A stretch of 64,000 nucleotides of DNA from Verrucomicrobiota bacterium (GTDB lineage: Bacteria > Verrucomicrobiota > Verrucomicrobiia > Opitutales > UBA953), in assembly GCA_014193315.1 (NCBI GenBank), contig BJHS01000002.1, forward strand, positions 1 through 64,000, given 5' to 3'. The notes beneath the pieces were generated by a model, which was given only the letters and a program-made list of their open reading frames with translations, ran no database searches and was not told the origin of the DNA. The number at the start of each line of letters is the position of its first letter. Position 1 is the stretch's first letter. Below are positions 44,541-52,617 of the stretch, piece by piece. The position numbers and the translations under genes are program-made.

Positions 44541-45227
44541 TTACTTCTTGGCGACTTCGGCCTCGAGCATCTTGATCCACGGGCCGACGAAGGCGCCGTT
44601 GTCGTGGAAGGTGCGGCCGCTGACCATGTTCCGGTCGATGACGACGGGGGCGTTGACGAAGACGCCGCCGCAGACCTCGAGGTCGAACCTGCACTTCGGC
44701 ACGGTGGCCATGCGCAGGCCCTTCACGATACCGGCGCGGGCGGGGATCTCGACGCCGTGGCAGACGCTCATCATCGGCTTCTTGTTCTCCCAGAACCAGC
44801 GCGTCGCGGCCAGCAGGGTCTCGTCCTCGCGGAGATACTCCGGGGCGCGGCCGCCGCTGAAGAAGATGCCGACGTATTCCTCGGGTCTGATATCCTTGAA
44901 GGCCAGGTCGACGTTGATCGTGTAGCCCTCCCACTCCTTGGTGATCGTCCAGCCCGGCTTCACCTCGTGGAGCACCGTCTGGTGGGGCCGCTTCTCCGGG
45001 GCCGCGAAGACCGGCTGGAAGCCGGCTTCCTGCAGGCGGTAGACCGGGTACATCGTGTCGAGCAGTTCGGTGGCGTCGCCGATGATGATGAGCACCTTCG
45101 GCTTCCGGGCGTTCTCGGGCCGGTCCGCCCCCGAGGAGATCGCGGACTGGTTGCGGTTGTCGACGAGGGCGGCGGAGGCGACGGCGCCGAAGGCGAGGAG
45201 GCCGGCGAGCAGGAGACGGGGTTTCAT
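44541..45227 (-). CDS. Exported DJ-1/PfpI family protein
   Basis: The 228-residue product has a signal peptide (MKPRLLLAGLLAFGAVASA) and a DJ-1/PfpI flavodoxin-like domain. Hallmarks are KVLIIIGDATELLDTMYPV, FFSGGRAPEYLRED (glycine-rich loop) and the nucleophile elbow MMSVCHGVEIPARAG with the reactive cysteine. The domain occurs in glyoxalases, amidases and proteases; export from the cytoplasm is unusual for the family. The function here is unknown. It is the first gene of the minus-strand operon and lies opposite the XylR-type regulator. The frame remains open far upstream but overlaps that regulator, so I reject the longer form. Confidence 0.87.
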   Translation of the reverse strand: MKPRLLLAGLLAFGAVASAALVDNRNQSAISSGADRPENARKPKVLIIIGDATELLDTMYPVYRLQEAGFQPVFAAPEKRPHQTVLHEVKPGWTITKEWEGYTINVDLAFKDIRPEEYVGIFFSGGRAPEYLREDETLLAATRWFWENKKPMMSVCHGVEIPARAGIVKGLRMATVPKCRFDLEVCGGVFVNAPVVIDRNMVSGRTFHDNGAFVGPWIKMLEAEVAKK

Positions 45228-45237
45228 GGGGTCGCCC

Positions 45238-45266
45238 AGTATATCCTTTCTTGCCCGGGATGTCAT
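45238..45266 (-). promoter_or_regulatory. Promoter of the DJ-1/isomerase/cytochrome/propeller operon
   Basis: On the minus strand, ATGACA (45266-45261) and TATACT (45243-45238) are separated by 17 nt, a good sigma-70-type match. It overlaps the divergent promoter of the regulator gene almost completely. Confidence 0.5.
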
Positions 45267-45278
45267 TACGGCTATGAT
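45251..45278 (+). promoter_or_regulatory. Promoter of the XylR-type regulator gene
   Basis: TTGCCC (45251-45256) and TATGAT (45273-45278) are separated by 16 nt, about 30 nt before the ATG at 45309. It is the best example of the TTGC-N16-TATG pattern in this window. It interleaves with the divergent operon promoter, so polymerases on the two promoters should exclude each other. Confidence 0.5.
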
Positions 45279-45308
45279 GCACCAAAAGTAAGGTTTTTGG
45301 TCAAAGCC

Positions 45309-46472
45309 ATGCCCGCCCTCCCCCTTCGCCGCGCCCCGCGGGTCGCCCTGCTCATCGAGACCACGCGGACCTACACCCGCGAGCTGCTCGCGGGCGTCCG
45401 CCGTTATGTGGCGGCCCACGGCCCCTGGTCGACCTACCTGGAGCTGCGCGCGCTGGATTCCTCCCCGCCCACCTGGCTCAAGGATTGGGACGGCGACGGC
45501 ATCCTGACGCGGACCTTCGGCGCGGAGACCTCCCGGCTGATCGCGGCCACGGGGTTGCCGGCCGTCGAGCTGCGCTCCACCCACTTCACCGGCGGGCGGC
45601 CGTTCGTCGGCTGCGACAACGCGGACATCGGCCGCATGGTGGCCGAACATTTCCATGAGCGGGGTTTCCGGCACTTCGCGGCCTACAGCCAGCGCAATGA
45701 GCGCTTTTTCGTCGAACGCGTCGCCAACTTCCGGAAGGTGGTCCGCGCCTACGGACATCGTTGCCATGAGCTCCCCGAGGATCACCCGGAGCGCGTGCCG
45801 GACTGGGAGCAGAGCCAGCGCCGCCTGATCCGCTGGATCGCCCGGTTACCCAAACCGGTCGGCATCTTCGCCGCGACCGACCAGCTCGGGGTGCGCTTGC
45901 TCGAGGCCTGCCAGACGGCGGGCGTGCCGGTCCCGGAGGAAGTGGCGGTCGTGGGCGCCGAGAACGAGGAGACGCTGTGCAGCTTCACGACGCCGCCCCT
46001 GTCCTCGGTCCGCTTCGACGGACACGGGGTCGGCTACGCCGCCGCCGAGTTGCTCGACCGCCTGATGCGCGGCAAGGCCGCCCGCGCCAAGCCCGTGCTG
46101 CTCGCGCCGAAGGGCATCGTCGTGCGGGGCTCCTCCGGCGAGGTGGTGATCCGCGACCGGCTCGTCGCCCGGGCCGTCGCGCTCATCCGCGCGGAGGCGG
46201 TCCGCGGACTCGACGTCAACGCGCTGACCACCCGGCTGGGCGCGTCCCGCAGCACCCTCGACCGACGCATGAAGTCCGCGCTCAAGCGCTCGCCCAAGGA
46301 CGAGATTCGGCGCGTCCGCTTCCGCGAGGTGGAGCGCCTGCTGCGCGAGACCAACCTCACCATCGACTTGATCGCGGAGCAGACGGGCTTCACCCACAGC
46401 CACTACCTCCAGACCGCGTTCAAGGCGCGCTATCGCCAGACCCCTGGCAGGTTCCGACGTTCGCCGACCTGA
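45309..46472 (+). CDS. XylR-type AraC-family transcriptional regulator
   Basis: The 387-residue protein joins a periplasmic-binding-protein-like sensor domain (about 10-275) to a C-terminal AraC helix-turn-helix pair (about 285-385). The sensor domain has RVALLIETTRTYTRELLAGV, FVGCDNADIGRMVAEHF, GIFAATDQLGVRLLEAC and VAVVGAENEETLCSF. The DNA-binding part has LTTRLGASRSTLDRRMKSAL and DLIAEQTGFTHSHYLQTAFK. The architecture equals that of Escherichia coli XylR, so a sugar or sugar-like ligand is likely. It is divergent from the DJ-1/isomerase/cytochrome operon, which is its obvious target. The true start is 45309; the open frame before it runs through the neighbouring gene. Confidence 0.93.
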   Translation: MPALPLRRAPRVALLIETTRTYTRELLAGVRRYVAAHGPWSTYLELRALDSSPPTWLKDWDGDGILTRTFGAETSRLIAATGLPAVELRSTHFTGGRPFVGCDNADIGRMVAEHFHERGFRHFAAYSQRNERFFVERVANFRKVVRAYGHRCHELPEDHPERVPDWEQSQRRLIRWIARLPKPVGIFAATDQLGVRLLEACQTAGVPVPEEVAVVGAENEETLCSFTTPPLSSVRFDGHGVGYAAAELLDRLMRGKAARAKPVLLAPKGIVVRGSSGEVVIRDRLVARAVALIRAEAVRGLDVNALTTRLGASRSTLDRRMKSALKRSPKDEIRRVRFREVERLLRETNLTIDLIAEQTGFTHSHYLQTAFKARYRQTPGRFRRSPT

Positions 46473-46480
46473 GCCCGACG

Positions 46481-46513
46481 AAAAAGGGCGGGACCCCGGG
46501 AGGTCCCGCCCTT
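46481..46513 (-). terminator. Rho-independent terminator of the giant pseudopilin-like gene
   Basis: A 12-bp stem lies at 46484-46495 and 46502-46513 with a 6-nt loop. On the minus strand it is followed by TTTTT (the AAAAA at 46481-46485). On the plus strand there is no T-run, so it mainly serves the minus-strand gene, though it may slow plus-strand transcription. Confidence 0.75.
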
Positions 46514-46537
46514 CGGCAGTAGAGAAATCTTTCTACC

Positions 46538-49500
46538 TTACAACTCGTCGGGGCGCAACCAACGGAACGACACCAGCTTCATCCGGCGGCCGAACACGGC
46601 ATTCGCCATGTAGGGGTTGGAGTTGACCGCAAGGAAGTCGCCCTGCGGGGGCTTCCACGCGTCGATGCGCGGGTCGACGTATTCGGGTACGCGCTGGAAG
46701 ATGGCCTCGCACCAGGCCCGGGAAGTGCCTTCGGGCGTGGCCACTTCGCCGAGGGAGCGGACCAGGAAGGTCTCGTCGCGCACCGACATGATCGGGGCGA
46801 GGCGGCGGAGCAGGTCCGCTTGGCGGGGCCAGCCCGGCAGGCCTTCGGAGGAATTACCGACGGCGGCCTGAGGGTTGATGTAGTCGGCGGAGAAGCCCGC
46901 CGGGTTTAGTTTCAAGTCGGTCACCGGGGTGGTCGGCTTACCATGGAACGCCGCGTTCAAGCAGAAGGCCTTCTTCGTGGAGTCCGTCGTCGTCAGGCTC
47001 GCGGTGGTCTGCTGCAGGACCTCGAGCGCCGACTGGAGGGCGCCACGCAAGCAGGGATCGATGGCGGTGCCGTCGAAAGACGTCAGCTGACGGTTCACGA
47101 ACTCGGAGAGCGAAAGGAACGGACCGCGGATTTTCACCTGTTTCACGATCTCGATGGCGAGGGTATCGAGTTGGAAGTCGGTCAAGGCGGCGTAGCCGGT
47201 GAGCGCGGCCATGCGCGAGGTACCGGAGGTCTCGGGCGAGGGCAGCATGCGGACCAAGGCCGTCTTGCCGGTGCCAATGGTATCCATGCTCATGGCCGTG
47301 GCAGTCTTCAGCACGGGGATCCGCTGGTCGCGCAGGCTACCGAGGACGGCGCGCCAAGCGGGGACGGAAGTGCTGTTGACGTTGAACTGGCCATTGACCG
47401 TGAGGAAGGCCCCGAGTTTCAGCCAAGCGTCCGGCACCGACGTGCCGCCGGTGGTCGCACTCGTCCACGAAACCGGCCCCGTGCTGTCGATGGCGAGGCT
47501 CGCGGCCTTCACCGAGGGCTTGTAGGCGCGGTTGGCCAGCGGGGCGGTGCCATCGATGACCTTGGACCAGGCGGTCTTCAGTTCCGTCATCACTTCGGCT
47601 CCCTTGCTGTCGTCGTTCAGCCCGGACCACTTGGCGTAGTCGGGGGTCAGCGAGGAGACGAACCAATCGTCGAATAAGACGTGGTTGAGGCAATAGCGGT
47701 CGTCGTGCTGTAGGAACGAGGCCGGGACCTGGTCGCGCGTCTTGTAAACGCCCTTGTTGTCGAACCAGCGACCCACCACGTCGTTGGACGGGAGGACGGG
47801 GCTGGCGTCGGAATTACCGATCAAGCCATAGATGAACGGGGGCGCCGGGTTGAAGCCGCGGGCATCCCAGTTCTGAAGGTCGGCCAGGGACTGCAGGGGA
47901 GTGACGGGCTGCTCGGCCACGACCGCGGTGTTCAGGCCGGTGGCGGCGTCGAGGCCCGAGACGACGTAGCCCTGGGCGCTCGTGTTGGCCTGCGGGGCGT
48001 AGCTATCGCTCCAGCCGGACAGCGGGCGCCACCAGAGGTCGAAGGGCGCGTTGATCGGGTGCATGCAACCGTAGTAGCGGATGCCATTCTGTTTTTGGGG
48101 TTCGAAATACCCCCCCGGAATGGTGCCAACCTGGTCGGCGTTATTAAACACCAGAACCTCGGCGGACTTGTCGCCGAGTTCAGTGTAACCGGTGAACGGG
48201 CTGGACTGCAGCGTGCCGCGGGAGACGATGCCCGGGTCGGTCTTGAGGAAGCCAAGCGAATTAGCGACCGAGTTATTAAGCGTGTAGGAGTTGAGCGTCG
48301 AGCCATCATTGGCCAGACGCATGCCAAAGGCGAAAGTGCCGAACGGGCGCGAGGTGCCAATGACGCTGTCGTAGGTATAACCCAGCGGCACATTAGGGTC
48401 ATCGGGACCGTAGAGGTGGCTGAAGAGCCACATCGCCGAATCGGTCCAGATGTCGTTGCCGAAACTGAAACGCACCGGGGTGGACCGCGCCCAGTTGAGG
48501 GCGGCGCCCAGATTGATATCGATCCCGATGGCGTCACGACCGGTGTTCAGTTTGCGCATGGCGAAACCCATGCTGCCACGGGCCGGCTGCGCGACGGTGT
48601 CATCGCGCCAGGTCAGCCAGAGGCCCGAGCCACCATTGTAGCCGGCGATGTAACCTGGGCGAAGGTTGAACGTTGCCGTCTGCCCCGTGGTGTTGGGGTA
48701 GGACCAAGGATAACCACCCGAGGACGGCACGCGCTGACCCGCGTCGGTGATGGAATAGACCCGGGTCTCACCGGGGCCGAGGTCCATGGTGCCGCTCGGG
48801 GAGTTCATGACGAGCTGCAGGGAGTTCCAGCTACCCCGCTGGAACCAATAACCAATCGGCACGATGATCGGGTCGATCGACGTGCTCGTGAGGCCGAGGC
48901 TGAAACCGACAGGCAGCTGGTCGGCCTTGATGCTCAAGGTCACGTCGGGCACCTTGATCCGGACGTTGTAAGGGTTCCAGAAGGTGATCACCGGCTGCAG
49001 GATGATGTGGCGCTGGTAGAGGCCGGCGCCATTGGAGGTGGCCGTCGCCGAGAAGACGAACTGCATGCGGGCCACGACCGGGTGGCGGTAGATCGTCTCG
49101 TGGTAGTTATACATCGGGTTGCTCCCACTGGTGCTGCCCGTCGCCGAAGGCGGGCGCATCTCCACGACCTGCGCGGGCGTACCCGCGACCACCGCTTTGC
49201 GGTACTGCAGCATGTAGTCGACCATCGTGTTCCAGCTCCGGATCGGCGGGATGAAGCTCAACCCGCGGTAGGTGCCGGGGTCCGTGTAGGAGATATTGCT
49301 GCCACCGATACTGCTGTAGTCGGACCAGTAGTACATCAGGGTCTTGCGGCCCTTGTTGCCGTTGGCCTGGGCTTGGCTGTCAAGGTACGGACGCCCGAAC
49401 ATCAGGTCGGCGGTGTTGGCCGCGGCGTTGACCTTCGGTTTGAAACGGAAGAAAGGCAACGTCACCGACCGTCCGGGATCGAGGGTGTTGATGTAGTCCC

Positions 49501-50719
49501 AGGACTCCGAGAGCAGGGAGAGGTCGCGCCGGAAGCCGCCGGTGGCCACATTGATCAAGAGCCCCGGCGAGTAAACGGTGTAGTCATGGAAGCCTGCTTT
49601 ATTGACGACGCTGACCGACGTCGGCGGCGTGGCCTGGGCCATGGCTCCAGCCAGAGAACTGCGCGAAGGCAGAATCATCTCCACCGTCGGCTGGGTCAGG
49701 CCCAACGCGGCAAAATCGACGCGTCCGAAAGTGCGCGAGCGGCGCGACGCCTCAACCACGTCGGGGGCGGTGCTCCCGCCGATGGCCGGCAGCGGTGCCT
49801 CCACACTCACCAAGGCCTTCTGATTCTCACCCGAAACCCACCACGCGAAGGTGCTGTCGTTGGCCTGGTTGGTAACGGTGTCCGGGAAGGCCTGCGGGGT
49901 GAGCGTCACGCGGTCCGTCACGTTCACCGGCGCGGTGGTGATCCCGACCATGGGCGAGGAGTAGGCCAAGGCAGGCGAAAGGAAGGCCGCAAGGTGGCCT
50001 GCGTTGGTCCACAAGGGAAGCGAGGCGGGGGCGGCGCCGACCACGGGCGGCTTGCCGGGCGACGGCTTGGGTGGGCGCGGCCTCACCTCTGTGATCGGCG
50101 GCATGGGGGGGGGCTTTGCGATGCTCGGGGTAGCGTTGAAGGTACCGTTGAAGATACCACCTAAGGGCTTGGCTGGCTGGAAGCGGACGGCGGGCGGCGC
50201 CGGCGGGGGCGGCGGCGTCGGGGGGACCAAGGGGTCCAACGGAATGTAGGCGTTGGAGGTCAACCAACCCAAAAAGCGACCTTTGGTGTTGATCGCCCCG
50301 GTCGTCGAGTTAAAGTTGTCGGTCGCCTTGAGGTTGTAATCAGGGTACGGCAACGGACGGCCGAGGAAGTTGGTGTTGCTCCGCTCGTGGTCGAGCCCTT
50401 CCCAGCTGCGCCAGACCCCGAGCACCGGGAAGTCGAAGGTGTCCAAGGCCGAACCGTCGTCGAAAATGTTGGACGGCGCGGTGATGCGGGTATCGGGCCC
50501 GAGCAGCTGCTGCATGTTGCCCTGGGCAAGCCGCAGGGAGGCGATGGTGTTGAGGCGGGCGCGGGTCAGCAGGACGCTGTTCATCGCGAGGCGCGATTCG
50601 ACCTTCAGGAAGGCGGCCAGGACGATGATGACGATCACCAAGGCGGCGGCCATGACGAGGGAGAGCACTAGGGAAAACCCCGAGCGCTTCGACTTAAGGG
50701 TAGATGGCTTCTTAACCAT
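46538..50719 (-). CDS. Verru_Chthon cassette protein A-like giant pseudopilin-related protein
   Basis: The 1393-residue product starts with a prepilin-like segment. A basic leader is followed by RSGFSLVLSLVMAAALVIVI, a type IV pilin N-terminus whose Glu at +5 is missing, as in GspK-type minor pseudopilins. Residues about 160-230 are very Pro-rich. The long remainder is a Trp/Tyr/Asn/Ser-rich extracellular-looking sequence, with a segment PFLSLSEFVNRQLTS near residue 1190 that recalls GspK/PilX hairpins. The layout fits the Verru_Chthon cassette A family of Verrucomicrobiota (function unknown). The companion proteins B, C and D normally encoded next to A are not found on either side. Base composition is a little less GC-rich than its neighbours. 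Confidence 0.8.
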   Translation of the reverse strand: MVKKPSTLKSKRSGFSLVLSLVMAAALVIVIIVLAAFLKVESRLAMNSVLLTRARLNTIASLRLAQGNMQQLLGPDTRITAPSNIFDDGSALDTFDFPVLGVWRSWEGLDHERSNTNFLGRPLPYPDYNLKATDNFNSTTGAINTKGRFLGWLTSNAYIPLDPLVPPTPPPPPAPPAVRFQPAKPLGGIFNGTFNATPSIAKPPPMPPITEVRPRPPKPSPGKPPVVGAAPASLPLWTNAGHLAAFLSPALAYSSPMVGITTAPVNVTDRVTLTPQAFPDTVTNQANDSTFAWWVSGENQKALVSVEAPLPAIGGSTAPDVVEASRRSRTFGRVDFAALGLTQPTVEMILPSRSSLAGAMAQATPPTSVSVVNKAGFHDYTVYSPGLLINVATGGFRRDLSLLSESWDYINTLDPGRSVTLPFFRFKPKVNAAANTADLMFGRPYLDSQAQANGNKGRKTLMYYWSDYSSIGGSNISYTDPGTYRGLSFIPPIRSWNTMVDYMLQYRKAVVAGTPAQVVEMRPPSATGSTSGSNPMYNYHETIYRHPVVARMQFVFSATATSNGAGLYQRHIILQPVITFWNPYNVRIKVPDVTLSIKADQLPVGFSLGLTSTSIDPIIVPIGYWFQRGSWNSLQLVMNSPSGTMDLGPGETRVYSITDAGQRVPSSGGYPWSYPNTTGQTATFNLRPGYIAGYNGGSGLWLTWRDDTVAQPARGSMGFAMRKLNTGRDAIGIDINLGAALNWARSTPVRFSFGNDIWTDSAMWLFSHLYGPDDPNVPLGYTYDSVIGTSRPFGTFAFGMRLANDGSTLNSYTLNNSVANSLGFLKTDPGIVSRGTLQSSPFTGYTELGDKSAEVLVFNNADQVGTIPGGYFEPQKQNGIRYYGCMHPINAPFDLWWRPLSGWSDSYAPQANTSAQGYVVSGLDAATGLNTAVVAEQPVTPLQSLADLQNWDARGFNPAPPFIYGLIGNSDASPVLPSNDVVGRWFDNKGVYKTRDQVPASFLQHDDRYCLNHVLFDDWFVSSLTPDYAKWSGLNDDSKGAEVMTELKTAWSKVIDGTAPLANRAYKPSVKAASLAIDSTGPVSWTSATTGGTSVPDAWLKLGAFLTVNGQFNVNSTSVPAWRAVLGSLRDQRIPVLKTATAMSMDTIGTGKTALVRMLPSPETSGTSRMAALTGYAALTDFQLDTLAIEIVKQVKIRGPFLSLSEFVNRQLTSFDGTAIDPCLRGALQSALEVLQQTTASLTTTDSTKKAFCLNAAFHGKPTTPVTDLKLNPAGFSADYINPQAAVGNSSEGLPGWPRQADLLRRLAPIMSVRDETFLVRSLGEVATPEGTSRAWCEAIFQRVPEYVDPRIDAWKPPQGDFLAVNSNPYMANAVFGRRMKLVSFRWLRPDEL

Positions 50720-50790
50720 ACCGAGATTAAAGAGATTTTACCTAGGGATAACAACCTAAGATTATTCCCAGAAAGAACCTTAACCTTAGA

Positions 50791-51870
50791 TTAAGAGACC
50801 AGCCCGACGACGTCCTCGGGCTCGGCCCAAGCGTAAACCACGGCCTTCGAACCCACCCTCTGGCGGGGGTTGAATTCGGCCACTTTCAAGACGACCCCCG
50901 AGGGGGTGGCGAAATCATGCAGGGCATGGTCGCCCTGGAAGAGAGAATCGACGACTTTACCCTTAAAAGCGTTCTCTTCGGGGGGCATGGCATCCAGATG
51001 GAGGCATTCAGGCCGGATACAAACGGTGATCGGGGACCCGGGGGTCGGCGCGGTGGCCGGGGTGGCTAAGGCGCCCCGGACTTCCCCGAGGGGGGTCTCC
51101 GCCAGAAACTCCCCGGCTCCTACGCTTAAAACTTTGCCTGTAAATAGGTTAGCACTACCAAGGAAGGTGGCCGTCCAACTGTCGGCCGGACGGCGATAGA
51201 CGTCGATCGGGAGGCCAGCCTGGACCACCCGCCCGGCCCGCATGACCGCCAGCCGGTCCGCCATGGCGAGGGCATCTTTCTGGTCGTGCAGGACACACAG
51301 GACGGTGATGCCCTTCTCCCGGACGAGCCGGCGGAGTTCCGTCCGGAGCTCGAGGCGGGAAGTCACATCCAGGTTGCTCAAAGGCTCATCGAGCAGGAGG
51401 AGCCGCGGCTCATGCGCCAGCGCCCGGGCGAGGGCGACCCGCTGCTGCTGGCCCCCGGAAAGTTCCTGCGGCCGGCGGGCCGCCCAGGCGTCGGCACGCA
51501 CCCACCGCAACGCTTCCCGTGCCCGCTGGCGGGCCGCGGCGGCCGGCACGCCGAGTTCCTCGAGGCCGAAGGCGGTGTTCTCCAGCACGCTGAGGTGCGG
51601 AAACAAAGCGTAGTTCTGCATCACCATGGCGATGCCACGCTGAGCCGGCGGCGTGAAAGACCAGTCGCGGCCATCGAGCGTGACCTTGCCGCCCTCGGCA
51701 TCGAGTTTACCAGCGAGGATCTTGAGCAGAGTCGTCTTGCCGCTACCGGACGGGCCGACGAGGCAGCAGAGCGATCCCTCCGGCACCGTCAGGTCGACGC
51801 CGGCGAGGACCTCGGCAGAACCGAGGCGACGGCGAAGACCGGTAACGGCGAGCGTGGGCACGGCTCCCAC
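50791..51870 (-). CDS. ABC transporter ATP-binding protein (FbpC/PotA type)
   Basis: The 359-residue product is an importer-type ATPase. It has Walker A GPSGSGKTTLLKIL (residues about 39-46), the Q-loop region MVMQNYALFPHL, signature LSGGQQQRVALARAL, Walker B LLLLDEPLSNLD and the switch His in CVLHDQKDALAMADR. A C-terminal TOBE domain (about 280-355) is present. The subfamily serves ferric iron, polyamine, sulfate or molybdate importers. No permease or binding-protein gene is adjacent, so the substrate is unknown. The start is GTG at 51870; a second GTG three codons later is equally plausible. Confidence 0.92.
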   Translation of the reverse strand: MGAVPTLAVTGLRRRLGSAEVLAGVDLTVPEGSLCCLVGPSGSGKTTLLKILAGKLDAEGGKVTLDGRDWSFTPPAQRGIAMVMQNYALFPHLSVLENTAFGLEELGVPAAAARQRAREALRWVRADAWAARRPQELSGGQQQRVALARALAHEPRLLLLDEPLSNLDVTSRLELRTELRRLVREKGITVLCVLHDQKDALAMADRLAVMRAGRVVQAGLPIDVYRRPADSWTATFLGSANLFTGKVLSVGAGEFLAETPLGEVRGALATPATAPTPGSPITVCIRPECLHLDAMPPEENAFKGKVVDSLFQGDHALHDFATPSGVVLKVAEFNPRQRVGSKAVVYAWAEPEDVVGLVS

Positions 51871-51995
51871 CTAGGGAGAAGGACGGGGGCGGCGCAAGGA
51901 TACGCGGGCGGGCGCGACGCTTTGTGAACATTTCCCAGGCTTCCGGCGTCGCCACGCTTGCTTCGGCCGAGGTTTCGGGCAAGTTTCGTCGTCCC

Positions 51996-52604
51996 ATGGC
52001 CCACGACGACGAAGACGAGGACGAGAAGACCCCGGAAGCCACGAAGGAGGCGGCCCCGAGCGCGCTGATCATCCAGAAGAAGTTCCTCGAACAGCGGAAG
52101 ATCTTCCTCTGGGGCGCCGTGGATGACGCCTCCGCCAAGGACATCGTCGAGAAGCTCCTCTACCTCGAGACGACCGAGCCGGGGAAGGACATCTTCTTCT
52201 ACATCAACACCCCGGGCGGCTCCATCACCGCCGGCATGGCCGTCTACGACACCATCCGCCTGATCTCCTCGCCCGTGAAAGTCATCGTCACCGGCATGGC
52301 CGCCTCGATGGGCTCGATCCTCCTGCAGGCCCCCAAGCAAAAGGGGGGCCGCCTCGTCTTCCCGCACGCCCGGGTGATGATCCACCAACCCTTGATCATG
52401 GGCCGCATCCAGGCCCCGGCCGTGGATATCCACATCCAGGCCCAGGAAATGGAACGCCTCCGCACCGAGCTCAACGAGATACTCGCCAAAGCCTCCAAGC
52501 AGAAACTGGAAAAGGTCATCAAGGACACCGACCGCGACTTCTACATGACCGCCGAGGAGGCCATCGAGTATGGCCTGGCCGACGCGATCGTGACGAAGTT
52601 CTGA
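51996..52604 (+). CDS. clpP: ATP-dependent Clp protease proteolytic subunit
   Basis: ClpP forms the barrel peptidase that works with ClpX or ClpA. I start it at the ATG at 51996, giving 202 residues with an acidic N-terminus (MAHDDEDEDEK). A GTG at 51924 would add 24 residues. The catalytic triad is intact: Ser104 in TGMAASMGS, His130 in RVMIHQP and Asp181 in DTDRDFYM. The oxyanion loop reads NTPGGSITAG, a small change from the common NSPGG. It is followed after 13 nt by a rhomboid protease gene and then by a CtpA-type protease. clpX and tig are not adjacent. Confidence 0.95.
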   Translation: MAHDDEDEDEKTPEATKEAAPSALIIQKKFLEQRKIFLWGAVDDASAKDIVEKLLYLETTEPGKDIFFYINTPGGSITAGMAVYDTIRLISSPVKVIVTGMAASMGSILLQAPKQKGGRLVFPHARVMIHQPLIMGRIQAPAVDIHIQAQEMERLRTELNEILAKASKQKLEKVIKDTDRDFYMTAEEAIEYGLADAIVTKF

Positions 52605-52617
52605 ACCGCCGCGCGCG

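Noticed and set aside
44535-45308. Fusion of the XylR-type regulator with an upstream domain
   Set aside because: The in-frame upstream segment is antisense to the DJ-1-like gene and includes the shared promoter region.
48059-50164. Plus-strand open frame of 701 codons
   Set aside because: It is the antisense shadow of the giant pseudopilin-like gene, whose own frame has a recognisable prepilin start and a coherent protein sequence.
51924-51995. GTG start giving a 226-residue ClpP
   Set aside because: It is possible, but the extra 24 residues are not typical for ClpP, and the ATG at 51996 gives the usual length.
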